Origin: Paguma larvata | Lineage: Eukaryota; Chordata; Mammalia; Carnivora; Viverridae | Length of the DNA stretch: 64,000 bases | Assembly: GCA_030068075.1 (NCBI GenBank) | Contig: CM057836.1 | Span: 65,447,788-65,511,787 of the forward strand | Reading direction: 5' to 3' | In this document: in pieces, positions 36,167 through 47,460 of the stretch | Numbering within the stretch: position 1 is the first letter of the stretch | Layout: every line of letters starts with the position of its first letter | Made by a program: the position numbers and the translations under genes | The notes under the pieces: model-generated | Told to the model about the DNA's origin: nothing | Database searches by the model: none | Seen by the model: only the letters and a program-made list of their open reading frames with translations

Positions 36167-36395
36167 TTTTTATTTTTTTTATTATTATTTTTAATGTTTA
36201 TTTATTTTTGAGAGACATAGAGGCACAGCGTGAACAGGGGAAGGGCAGAGAGAGAGGGAGACACAGAATCAGAAGCAGGCTCCAGGCTCCAAGCCATCAG
36301 CACAGAGCCCGACGCGGGGCTCGAACTCACAGACCGCAAGATCATGACCTGAGCTGAAGTCGGCCACTTAACCGACTGAGCCACCCAGGCGCCCC
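36167..36395 (-). mobile_element. SINE (felid tRNA-derived) inserted in L1 5' UTR
   Basis: An antisense copy with T-rich start, GA-rich body and terminal GAGCCACCCAGGCGCCCC. It is flanked by a perfect 14-bp duplication TGGTCCATCTATTC at 36153-36166 and 36396-36409. It therefore inserted after the L1 and is among the better-preserved copies here. Confidence 0.95.
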
Positions 36396-36810
36396 TGGTC
36401 CATCTATTCAATTTTCTTTCTTTTTCTCTTCGCATTCTTGAATACAGAAAGAGAAAAAAAATTATTTTTATTTTCCACTTTTATAAAAAAAGATTTTTCT
36501 TTAATTTTTTTCTACTGTTCTTTACTTCTTTGTAAATTTTTTAAATTCTATTTTACTTTCATCATTACATTTTATTCTATTATTGTAGAATACATTCATT
36601 TTTTTTTAATTTCCAAACGTTTTCTCCCCCCCCACCTTTTTTTTTACTTTTCCTTCCCTTTTTATTCCTATGAAGCTTCCTTCAACAACCAGACCAAAAC
36701 ACATCTAGGATTTAGCATCCTTTATTCATTTTGTGTGTGTGTGTGTTGTTTTTAATTTTTTAATTTTCATCTGTTTTTTTTTTTTTATTAATCCTTTGTC
36801 TTCCTTCAAA

Positions 36811-37630
36811 ATGATGACACAAAGGAATTTACCCCAAAAGAAAGAACAGGAAGAAATGAATTCCAGGGACTTAATTAACCCAGATACAAGCATGATATCT
36901 GAACTAGAATTTAGAATCACGATAATAAGAATAATAGCTGGGGTTGAAAAAAGCATAGAATCCCTTCCTGCAGAGATAAAAGAAGTAAAATCTAGTCAGG
37001 ACAAAATTTAAAATGCTATAACCGAGATGCAATCTTGAATGGATGCCATGGCAGCAAGGATGGATGAAGCAAAACAGTGATTCTGCAATACAGATGACAA
37101 ACTTATGGAGAATAATAAAGCAGAATAAAAAGAGGGAAACTAAGGCCAAAGAGCACAATATAAGAATTAGAGAACCTAGTGACTCATTAAGAAGGAATAA
37201 CATCCTACTCTTAGGGGTCCCAGAAGATGAAGAGAGAGAAAAAGGAGTAGAAGATTTTTGTGAGCAAATCATAGTGGAAAACTTTCCTAACATGGGGAAA
37301 GAGGCACACATCAAAATCCAGGAAGCACAAAGAACTCCCATTAGATTCAACAAAAACTGATCATCAAAAAGTTGTATCATAGTCAAATTCACAAAATACT
37401 AAGGCGAGGAAAGAATCATGAAAGCAGCAAGGGGAAAAAAAATGCTTAACCTACAAGGGAAGACAGATCAAGTTCGAAGCAGACCTATCCACAGAAACTT
37501 GGCAGGCCAGAAAGGAGTGGTGGGATATATTCAATGTGCTGAATCAGAAAAATATGCAATCAAGAATTCTTTATCCAGCAAGGCTGTCATTCAAAATAGA
37601 AGGAGAGATAAAGAGTTTCCCATATAAACA
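36811..37630 (+). pseudogene. L1 ORF1 remnant
   Basis: ORF1 of L1 encodes a trimeric RNA-binding chaperone. From the ATG at 36811 a charged segment runs to a stop at about 37009. A second open piece (37043-37360) carries the charged coiled-coil remnant and the RRM-like LLLGVPEDEE motif followed by IQEAQRTPIRF. A third piece follows a stop at about 37358. The reading frame is broken at least twice, so no complete protein can be made. Confidence 0.85.
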
Positions 37631-37854
37631 AAAAACTAAAGGAGTTTTTACTAAACCAGCCCTATAAGTATTTTAAGGGGGACTATAAAGCCCTATAAAG
37701 GAGTTTTAAATGAAACCAGCCCTATAGTATTTTAAGGGGGACTCTCTGAAGGGAGAAGCCTAAGAAAAAGAAAAAAAAAAAAAAGATCAAAACCAACAAA
37801 GACTAGAAAGGACCAGAGAACACCACCAGAAATTTCAACTCTACAGGCAACACA

Positions 37855-40800
37855 ATGGCAATAAATTCATATCTTTCAGTACTCACTCTAAACATCAATG
37901 GACTAAACACTCCAATCAAAAGACAGAGGGTAACGAATGGAGTAGAAAACAAGATCCATCTATATGCTGTTTACAAGAAACCAATTTTAGACCTAAAGAT
38001 ACCAGCAGACTGAAAGTAAGGAGATAGAGAACCATCTATCATGCTAATGGTCACCAAAAAAAAACCCAGAGTAACCATACTTACATCAGACAATCTAGAT
38101 TTTAAAATAAAGACTGTAACAAGAAATGAAGAAGGGCATTATATCATAATTAAGGGGTCTATCCACCAAGATCTAACAACTGTAAACATTTACACCCCCA
38201 ACAAGGAAGAACCCAAATATGAAAATCAACTAATCACAAACATACAGAAACTTATTGATAATAACACCATAATAGTAGGGGATTTCAAAACCCCACTTAC
38301 AGCAATGGACAGAATATCTAAACAGAAAATCAACAAGGAAACAATGGCTTTGAATAACACACTGGACTGGATGGACTTAACAGACATATTCAGAACATTT
38401 CATCCCAAAGGAGAATACACATTCTTCTTAAGTGCACATTGAACATTCTCCACAATAGATCACATAAGGGACACAAATCAGTCCTCAACAAATACAAAAA
38501 GATCAAGATCATACCGTGCATATTTTCAGACCACAACGCTATGAAACTCCGAATCAACCACAAAAAAAATTTGGAAAGACAACAAATACTTGGAGACTAA
38601 AGAACATCCTGCTAAAGAATGAATGGGCTAATGAAGAAGTTAAAGAAGATATTAAAAAGTACATAGAAGCCAATAAAAATGATAACACCACAGCCCAAAA
38701 TCTGTGGGACTCAGCAAAGGATGTCATAAGAGGGAAGTATATAGCAATCCAGGCCTTCCTAAAGAAGGAAAAAAGGTCTCAGATACAAAGCCAAACTTTA
38801 CATCTTAAAGCGCTGGAAAAACAACAGCAAATAAAACCCAAAATCAGCAGAAGACAGGAAATAATAAAGATTAGAGCAGAAATCAATGCTATTGAAACCG
38901 AAAAAAACAGTAGAAGAGATCAATGAAACCAGGAGCTGGTTCTTTGAAAGATTTAACAAAATAGATAAACCCTTAGCTAGTTTGATCAAAAAGAAAAAGT
39001 TAAGTACCCAAATAAATAAAATCGAGAATGTAAGAGGAGATCAAAACCAACACAGTAGAAATACAAACAATAATATGAGAATATTATGAGCAATTATACA
39101 CTAATAAATTGGGCAATCTAGAAGAAATGGACAAATTCCTAGGAACATATAAATTACCAAAACTGAAACAAGAAGAAATAGAAAATTTGAACAGACCCAT
39201 AACCAGTAAAGAAATCCAACTAGTAATCAAAAATCTCCCAAAAAAAAAAACAAGACTCCAGGGTAAGATGGCTTTCCAGGGCAATTCTACCAATCATTTA
39301 AAGAAGAGTTAACACCTCTAATTTTGCAGCTGTTCCAAAAAATAGAAATGGAAAGAAAACTTCCAAACTCATTCTATGAAACCAGCATTACCTTGATTCC
39401 AAAACTAGACAAAGACCCCACTACAAAGGAGAACTACAGACCAATTTTCCTGATGAACACAGATTCAAAAATCTTCAACAAGATACTAGCCAACTGGATC
39501 CAACAATAAATTAAAAGAATAATCCACCACGACCAAGTGGGATTTATCCCTGGGACGCAGGGCTGGTTCAATATCCATAAAACAATCACATCAATAAAAG
39601 AAAGGATGAAAACCACAGGATCCTCCCAATAGATGCAGAGAAAACACTTGACAAAATACAACATCCTTTCTTGATAAAAACCCTCAAGAAAGTAGGGATA
39701 GAAGGATCGTACCATGAGATCATAAAAGCCATATATGAAAGACTTACTGGTGATATTATCCTCAATGGGGAAAAAGTGAGAGCTTTCCCCCTAAAGTAGG
39801 AACACAACAGGGATGCCCACTCTTGTCACTGTTATTCAACATAGCATTGGAGGTCCTAGCCTCAGCAATCAGACAACACAAAGAAATAAAAGGCATCTAA
39901 ATCAGCAAGGAGGAAGTCAAACTTTCACTCTTCACAGACAACATGATCCTCTATATGGAAAACCCAAAAGATTCCACCAAAAAACTGCTAGAACTGATCC
40001 TATTAATTCATCAAAGTCATAGGATATAAAATCAATGTACAGAAATTGGTTGCATTCCTATATACAAATAATGAAGCAACAGAAAGAGAAATCAAGGAGT
40101 TGATCCCATTTATGAGTACACCAAAAACCCCAAAATACCTAGGAATAAACCTAACCAAAGAGGTGAAAAATCTATACACTGAAAACTATAGAAAACTTAT
40201 GAAAGAAATTGAAAAAGACGCAAAAAAATGGAAAAACATTCCATGCCTATGGATTGGAAGAACAAATATTGTTAAAATGTTAATACTACCCAAAGCAATC
40301 TACATATTCAGTGCAATCCCTATCAAAACCACACCAGAATTCTTCACAGAGCTACAACAAACAATCCTAAAATTTGTATGGAACCAGAAAAGACCCCAAA
40401 GAGCGAAAGCAATCTTGAAAAAGAAAATCAAAATTGGAGGCATCACAATCCCAGACTTCAAGCTGTATTACAAAGCTGTAATCATTAAGACAGTAAGGTA
40501 CTGGCACAAAAACAGACACTCAGATCAATGGAACAGAATCAATGGATCAAGGGACCCACAAAGGTAGGGCCAACTCATCTTTGACAAAGCAGGAAAGAAT
40601 ATCCAATGGAATAGAGACAGTCTCTTCAGCAAATGGTGCTGGAAAAACTGCACAGTGCCATGCAGAAAAAATGAACCAAGACCACTTTCTTACACCGTAC
40701 CCAAAAGTACACTCAAAATGGATGAAAGACCTAAACATAAGACAGGAAGCCATCAAAATCCTCTAGGAGAAAGCAGGCAAAAACCTCTTTGACCTCGGCC

Positions 40801-41614
40801 ACAGCAACTTCTTACTCACAATACGTCTCTGGAGGCAAGGGAAACAAAAGTAAAAATGAACTATTGGGACTTCATCAAAATAAAAAGCTTCTGCACAGTG
40901 AAGGAAACAATTAGCAAAACTAAAACGCAACTGATGGAATATGAGAAGCTATCTGCAAATGACATATCAGATAAAGAGTTAGTACCCAAAATCTATAAAG
41001 AATTTATGAAACTCGACATCCAGAAAACAAACAATCCAGTGAAGAAATGGGCAAAAGATATGAATAGACACTTCTCCAAAGACGACATCCAGATAGGTAA
41101 TAGATACATGAAAAAATGCTCAACGTCGCTCATCATCAGGGAAATACGAATCAAAACCACAATGAAATACCACCGCACACCTGTCAGAATGGCTAACATT
41201 AACAACTCAGGCAACAACAGATGTTGGCAAGGATGTGGAGAAAGAGGATCTCTTTTACACTGTTGGTGGGAATGCAAACTGTTGCAGCAACTCTGGAAAA
41301 CAGTATGGAGGTTCCTCAAAAAATTAAAAATAGGACTACTCTATAACCCAGCAACTGCACTACTAGGTATTTATCCAAGGGATACAGGTGTGCTGTTTCA
41401 AATGTTTATAGCAGCGCTATCGACAATAGCCAAAGTATGGAAAGAGCCCAAATGTCCACTGATGGATGAATGGATAAAGATGTGGTATATATATACAATG
41501 GAGTATTACTCAACAATCAAACAGAATGAAATCTTGCCATTTGCAACTACATGGATGGAACTAGACAGTATTATGCTAAGCAAAATTAGTCAGAGAAAGA
41601 CAAATATCATATGA
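37855..41614 (+). pseudogene. L1 ORF2 remnant (endonuclease, reverse transcriptase, C-terminal region)
   Basis: Translated pieces in several frames follow the ORF2 order. The endonuclease part has LNINGLN near 37890 and IVGDFKTPLTAMDR near 38270. The RT part has [10 protein letters not shown] near 39430 and GCPLL-like sequence near 39810. The C-terminal part has a [14 protein letters not shown] segment near 41240 and ends at the stop at 41612-41614. Breaks include a premature TGA at about 38440 and repeated frame changes. The RT active-site FADD is replaced by F-T-D-N (about 39932-39943), removing a catalytic Asp. Confidence 0.9.
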
Positions 41615-42338
41615 CTTCACTCATATGAGGAATTTAAGATACAAAACAGACAAACCTAAGGGAAGACAAGCAAAAATAATATAAAAACAGGGAGGGCAAA
41701 GAAATATAAGAGACTTAAATACAGAGAACAAACTGAAGGTTGCTGTAGGGCTTGTTGGTGCAGAGATGAGCTAAATGGGTAAGGGGGACACTTGTTGGAA
41801 GAAGCACTGGGTGTTATACATACAGGATGGATCACTGGAATCTACTCCTGAAATCACTATTATACTATATGCTAACTAACTTGGATGTAAACTAAAAAAT
41901 AAAATAAATAAATAAATTTAAATTTAAAAATTAAAATAAAAAATAAACATTTTAGAAAGGCAGGCAGGAAAAAAGGAAGGAAGGAAAACTGAATCCCTAT
42001 AGCATCTTGCAACTTTTCTACAAATTTGAAACTATTCTAAAACAAAAGATTTATTTAAAAAAAAAAGATACAGGAAGAGAAGCAGCAATGGAAAGCAATA
42101 GGACCCAAAGGCTATATGTAGACTTTGCAGATCCACCTGAGAAGTGAATGTACTACTGGTAATATTATTTCCATAAGTGTATTTTCTTGAATTTCAAACA
42201 ACCAAGTTATAAACTAATTCCTGGAATATGCTCTGTTTGTAAATTATTCTGTATTTGAGAATAAGGCAAAACATATTTGACCTCTAGAATGTTTCAACTG
42301 CCTTTTGTCACCAAGGATATGTAAAATTCAAACATTTT

Positions 42339-42523
42339 TAAAAATTATTTATTTTGAGAGCAAGATAGCATGGGGGAAGTGCAGAGGAAGAGGGAGAGAG
42401 AGAATTACAGGACTTACAGGGTGGAGCCTGATGCAGGGCTCGAACCCATGAACCACAAGATCATGACCTGAGCCAAAATCAAGAGTTGTATGCTTAACCA
42501 ACTGAGCCATCCAGGTGCCCCTT
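42339..42523 (-). mobile_element. SINE, antisense
   Basis: GA-rich body and terminal GAGCCATCCAGGTGCCCC. Flanked by AAATTCAAACATTTT at 42324-42338 and 42524-42538, a 15-bp duplication. Confidence 0.94.
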
Positions 42524-42901
42524 AAATTCAAACATTTTAAACACAAATATAACAAACCTTGATTTTGGTTGGAAAATATTTTCTTTCATAAACTCCATTA
42601 AGCCAGTTTAATCCACTGATCAATTTTCCATCAGGACAGGACAATTAAATCATCTTCCACATTTTCTATGCTCATTTCGACATAACTGAAACCATCTTCA
42701 CTGGGACTATTTTCCATTTAAATATTTTACTGACAATTCTATTTATCAATCTAAATTGTGTCCATGTTAAATGTTCCCAGTTATAGCTTCTTCCATTGTA
42801 AATTTATTTTCATAGCTATTATTTCCAGCAAGCCAGCTTTCACTAAGATTTTATTATTCCATACTTGTAAATTAAAAGTTAATCTTAAAATGTTTCCTTC
42901 A

Positions 42902-43119
42902 GGGGCACCTGGGTGACTCAGTCGGTTAAGTGTCAGACTTCAGCTCAGGTCATGATCTAGCAGTCCGTGAGTTCAAGTCCAGTGTTGGGCTGTGCTGACC
43001 GCTCAGAGCCTGGATCCTGCTTCGGATTCGGTGTCTCCCTCTCTCTCTGTCCCTCCGCTGTTCACACTGTCTTTCTCTCTCTCTCTCTCAAAAATAAATA
43101 AACATCAAAAAAATAAAAT
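42902..43119 (+). mobile_element. SINE
   Basis: GGGGCACCTGGGTGACTCAG head, full body, CAAAAATAAATAAACATC tail. Flanked by AAAATGTTTCCT at 42887-42898 and 43120-43131. Confidence 0.94.
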
Positions 43120-43524
43120 AAAATGTTTCCTCTAATTATTACCCATTTTCTATTAAAATTAAATGTTATTTTTTATTATTGCAAAAATTTCAATATAATC
43201 ATTACAATTTAGACAAAAGGCTAATGGTTTGTATTTATTTTTTACATTATCTGTAAGAAAACTGTGAGTTTTGTGAGACAAAGATATAGATTAATATAAA
43301 GAAATAGTGGCAGTGTCAGCAAGCAACAGAGAGACAGTCAAAGTCTGATTGTTTACGGACCAGGTCAAACTTCCATGGAATCAAAAGTACCATAAAAATG
43401 TCCTCCAGGTCATCCAGAATGGTCCAAATGGCAGAGTATAAATATCCTGTATTAGTGTATCTATGTGTTTGGTGCATGAGTTAGGAAGAAGGCAAAATAA
43501 AGGAGGAAAAGGTTTGAAAGGCAA

Positions 43525-43735
43525 ATCGATGGGTTATAGTGACTAAGAGCATTGGCTCTGATATCAGAATGTCAAGGTACAAATCCCAGCACCATCACAT
43601 AACTCACTCTGTAACCTGGGAAAGTCACTTCTCTATGCCTCAATTTTTCCACCTGTTATGTGAGGAAAACATTGAGGTCACAGGGTTGAGATTAAACGAG
43701 ACAACATATGTAAAATATTGAGTACAGAGCTTTGC
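43525..43735 (+). repeat. MIR element
   Basis: Nearly complete: TAGTGACTAAGAGCATTGG, CAAATCCCAGCACCATCAC, TAACCTGGGAAAGTCACTTC, CCTCAATTTTTCC and GATTAAACGAGACAAC. Confidence 0.85.
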
Positions 43736-44044
43736 ACATCCTACCTTCTCAGCAAAGTCAGTGTATATTGTACAAATATCTAACTGTGAATTTGTCACAT
43801 ATACTGTGCCTTGATAAACCAATAGTATGCATGTACTCTTCCATTTAACCTATTGCAAACTATAGGAGTTAGGCCTACAGATGATTTTTTAAATCCTACT
43901 GTTCATGTGTAGTTGATCTTTATATGCCATATATAATTGTTATATTCCACAATCACCATATACACAAAAGTACAATTATACTATTAAAATCAAGGGAAAT
44001 ACATTATGTATTAACACAAAACACTGCAAAATGGAAACATGCAG

Positions 44045-44235
44045 GTTTTAGAATTTCAGAAATGCAGGATCAAATCCCATTTTACAACTAAGGACTTGTC
44101 CAAGTTAGTGAACCTCTCTGTATCTGTTTTTTCATTGTGAAAACGGGAATAAGACATATTTCTCACAAAATTGTGATGAGGATTAAGTTAACAATAGTAA
44201 GATACTCAGTACCTGGAACATACCCCATAAATGTC
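44045..44235 (+). repeat. MIR element
   Basis: ATCAAATCCCATTTTACAAC, TTGTCCAAGTTAGTGAACC, TGATGAGGATTAAG and TACCTGGAACATA. Confidence 0.8.
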
Positions 44236-45444
44236 ACATCTGTGCATGTGTGTGCATGCACACGTACACTTAATGCCATTTCTGTTCAAGTCTTATTCTG
44301 GCAGTTTCCAATCCAGAACACAGACCCCTGGGTGTACTCACAGACTTTCTGTAAGTATAAAACCTTGGATAATTTTAAGGGAGGAAATCAGTTTTCAGAT
44401 CTCCAACATCCACATGTTCCTTCCTCATGCTGGCCTGTCTGAGAAAGCACCTGAGGTCTGAGGTGGTTCTCATTTCCCACAGCCCTTTGCACAACCATCT
44501 TGGAAAGGAAGGCCCATCTTTAATTTTATCCTGTACATCACTCCAAAGCCTAAAAACCTCAGGAGTACAAAATACAGTTTCTTTAATCAAGTTTCCGTAA
44601 ACACCTCCAGCTTTTCCTTAAGAAATAAATCTCCAATACAAATTTTCCTTTCAAATTGAATAAAGTTTATCATGTTTTTAAGTGTATTTTTATAATTTTC
44701 ATGAACTGTATTCTATTAGCAATCACAGTAGTAACTTAAGCCAGAAGAAAAAGAAGTATAGAGCTTTCTGGTCGAAGGAAATTAAGAAAATATATTTAAA
44801 TGTATATGTGTATATATACACATACATACTGCACGTACATATTGCAAAAAAAGCTAGACAGGGTGATCGATAAGAAACTCTCAAACATAACAATAGGATA
44901 AAATTCTGTGGGGGGAAGTGGAATGGAAATCAAACTCAAAGAGGAAAAGGTATGATGCAAAATTTCCCAACGTTAAAAACGTTAAGAGAACGATGGTAAA
45001 TATTAAACCACTACCACATTTATATTCCACTGGATAAATTCCAGAGTGATTTAACATCTTAATTTAGAACAATAGTAGAAATCAGCCAACTATCACATCC
45101 TTTGCAAGTATTTAAATTTAGGATGAAACAAAAATTAGATAACTTAATCCTCTTAAGAGCTACGAAGAAGAGGGGAAGAAGTGTCATCTGGCAAAGCGAA
45201 TCCTCCAACATCAGGTGTCCGTTCTGAAATTCAACTCAAACCCAATAATTTCAGTGGCATCAAACGGGGACCACTAGTTCAAAGGCCCTCTCTTCGTTTC
45301 CTACCTAACTTTATTTTTTCCCCGCTCCTCCTCACTCGGCCGGCTCGGGAAGACCGGCGGTACCCTTTCTACATCCCCTCGCCCCCTACTCCTCACACTC
45401 ACAGCGTTCCCTGCTCTCCCTCCCACACCTACCCCAGCTCTTCC

Positions 45445-45454
45445 GCGCATGCGC
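45445..45454. promoter_or_regulatory. NRF1-type motif GCGCATGCGC
   Basis: This is a perfect palindromic NRF1 core in the CpG island, about 177 bp inside intron 1 downstream of the exon 1 donor. An ETS-like GCGGAAGT follows at 45497-45504. NRF1 sites usually sit close to a start site, so a secondary start in this part of the island is possible. Binding is inferred from the motif only. Confidence 0.5.
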
Positions 45455-45630
45455 GTATGGCTTCCTTCCCACCCGCGGCTGCTGTGTCATGGCCGAGCGG
45501 AAGTCCCGGCCACAACGGGGTGGGGAGGCGTCCTTAAAATGAGAGGCACTTTTCTTAGGTTTTTTTCCCCTCCCTCCCATAACACCTCTTTGATCTCCCA
45601 CTGTCGGGGGAGGTGGGGGCGGTCCCCTAC

Positions 45631-45688
45631 CCTGCACTCTCCCGAACACCTCGTAGTCCACGGATTTGAGTGACCTGGCAGCAGACAT
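45631..45688 (-). CDS. ACYP2: ACYP2 (acylphosphatase-2) coding exon 1
   Basis: Acylphosphatase is a small cytosolic enzyme that hydrolyses carboxyl-phosphate bonds such as those of acyl phosphates. Read on the minus strand, this exon starts MSAARSLKSVDYEVFGRVQ, which I recognise as the N-terminus of muscle-type acylphosphatase. It contains 19 codons plus one base (phase 1). The donor is AGG|GTAGGGG, with the GT at 45629-45630. The start at 45688 is preferred because it aligns with the family start and has G at -3. An in-frame ATG at 45769 would add 27 residues but has C at -3. The exon lies inside a CpG island. Reading open past the donor to 45386 is intronic and should not be taken as protein. 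Identification is by recalled family sequence plus the agreement of all three exons, with no database search. Confidence 0.95.
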
Positions 45689-46789
45689 GACGGCGAGTCC
45701 TCTGCCGAGGAGCCGGATTGGGGTTCGGGACGCGGCGACTGCGGCGGCCAGGAGAGGGAGGGGGCACATGGGACCTTTCGGCGTACCCCGCGCCCGTCAC
45801 CGGCCCGGGACGCGAGCGCGCCGGGGTCACGCGTCGGAAGGTGGCAAATGAGACTGCGGGTCCTGGGATCGGGGGCAACTAAGGACGTTGGACGGGAAGA
45901 CCGCACGGCCTCTCGCACCGAGGCCTCCTTCTTTGCCCTCCCCTCTCTTGTGGAACCTGACTGACTTCCCCGCCAGTTTCGCGCACCCAGCGATTTAATT
46001 AACCTCCGAGCTCATTTTTCAGTGTTGGTAAATAAAAGCCGGATGCTGTGCCCAGATGTCAGTAGTTTGATAACCAAACGTGATTGCTTTTGAAGTGAAA
46101 GATCTGCCAGCTTGTTGATTAAGGGCACTTGGTTAGTGAGTTAATTCTTATTAAATGTTTGGCCGACTGCCAAGTCTATTGGCGATTTTGAGCCAATTCT
46201 TAAGGTAATGTCTACGCATTTTCACCTCTTTTGTTGAATCAGAAAGGTTTGGGGCCTGAATCCATATTCTAAGTGGATTGTAGTATTTTCTGGGAAAAGA
46301 AACTTTAAAAATCTAACTTCTATGCTAGTGGAAACGGGGAGGGGGGGCGTCTTCTTGCCTGCCGTTCACTCACATAGCTTTTTTATGGTTTTATTGTTGA
46401 GCAACATTCCAACTGCCTACAAGGTTAAAGCAGTTTGTAATTAGAAAATACACTTCATGGTGAGCTGTTATGAAGTCTTAATTTAAAGCAACCCACCACT
46501 CCAAAGAATCTGGATACAGCTATTGATAATCTGCTGCCTTCTAGAATTCCAGATCTTTTTACTTGTGAGAATTTGCATTTCTCAACATATTTGTTGGCTT
46601 CAATACCTTTACATATTTCTCTGCATCTGGACACAGAGTTAAAATAATCCTCTGCAATCTGATTCAATATTATGTGCCAATTCTAGTAGGGAACACCAAT
46701 AATCATCTAAAACTTGGTTAGAATTTGGTTAAAACACTTTAAAGTAAAATGTATTCTGGAAGTGCTAATCTAGGTAATTTTATGTAGTG

Positions 46790-47460
46790 AAGATCCTGAT
46801 TTCTTACAGACACCTCACAAGTTATGTCTTCCTCTCCTCTCCCTGTTTATTCCATGCTAACTCTAGAATCAACATAGATCCTACACCATTCTTTCCAATG
46901 ATGCCTCTATAGAGTTTCTACATTGCATTCTAAATAAAACTGAAGGTCTTCAGCCTTCACTAACCTCTTATTACCTGTTTATCTCCATCCATAAATTGTT
47001 CTGTAGTTCATAGGTAACCTACGGTCAAGGCGCTTTGGATTATTCTGTTCTCAGAATATTCCTTGACCTTTAAAAAAAAAATCTTGAGGGGCCCTTGAGT
47101 GGCTCAGTCGGTTGTGCTCGGGATTCTTGGTTTCTTCCCAGGTCACGATCTCACAGTCATTGAGTTTGAGCCCCACGTAGGGCTCCACACTGATAATGTG
47201 GAGCCTGCTTGGGATTCTCTCTCCCTCTCTTTCTTTGCCCCTCCCCTGCTCATTCCGTCTCTCTCTCAAAATAAATAAATAAACTTAAAAAAATATTTTT
47301 TTAATCTTTGTTCTTGGATCTCTACTTTATCTAGAATACTTCCTCCTATTCCCCAAATCTCCCCCTATGCCTTTTAGTTGCCTGTGCAAGTGCTTACCAG
47401 ATTTAATCCTAATCATTTAGTGTCTTCTCCATTAGTACTGTGACTTCCAAGAAGTAAAAC
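46790..47460 (+). repeat. Possible L2 fragment around a SINE
   Basis: Pyrimidine-rich L2-like text lies on both sides of the SINE at 47088. No decisive terminus is seen. Confidence 0.35.
47088..47300 (+). mobile_element. SINE
   Basis: GGGGCCCTTGAGTGGCTCAG head, CAGGTCACGATCTCACAG, CT-rich body and AAATAAATAAATAAAC tail. Confidence 0.92.

Larger units (their letters stand above)
34885..41940 (+). mobile_element. Near full-length feline-type L1 with 5' UTR, ORF1, ORF2 and 3' tail
   Basis: The element starts at an L1-like GGGGCCAAAATGG leader within the A-rich tail of a SINE and ends in an A-rich TAAATAAATAAA tail. The sequence AAATAAACATT occurs just before the 5' end (about 34874) and just after the 3' tail (41941), giving a plausible 11-bp target-site duplication. 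Order: long GC-richer 5' UTR (to about 36810, interrupted by an antisense SINE), ORF1 remnant, ORF2 remnant, short 3' UTR. It lies antisense to ACYP2 in intron 1. Stops, frameshifts and a damaged RT motif show it is dead. Confidence 0.9.
27417..45630 (-). other. ACYP2: ACYP2 intron 1
   Basis: This 18.2-kb intron carries the long L1 (about 34885-41940), an L2, an LTR-like element, MIRs and SINEs. I recognise nothing specific in about 28090-28760, 28960-29390, 30660-31580, 31810-34490, 42000-42320, 43140-43520 and 44240-45320. Confidence 0.85.
45320..45960 (-). promoter_or_regulatory. ACYP2: CpG-island promoter of ACYP2
   Basis: This is the only strongly GC- and CpG-rich block in an otherwise AT-rich window. 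It surrounds ACYP2 exon 1. No TATA box is apparent at a useful place. Candidate motifs by eye are an inverted CCAAT (ATTGG on the plus strand at about 45717-45722), an NRF1-type palindrome at 45445-45454 and an ETS-like GCGGAAGT at 45497-45504. The transcription start cannot be read from sequence but should lie upstream of 45688 on the minus strand. The island also extends about 300 bp into intron 1. Confidence 0.8.

Noticed and set aside
27417..45630. TSPYL6 or another intronic nested gene, as in the human ACYP2 locus
   Set aside because: An intronless gene of about 400 codons would leave a long ORF. None is present here except the broken L1 ORFs.
45386..45769. 127-codon minus-strand ORF as a whole protein
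   Set aside because: Only 45631-45688 (perhaps 45631-45769) is ACYP2. The rest reads through a good splice donor into intron 1.
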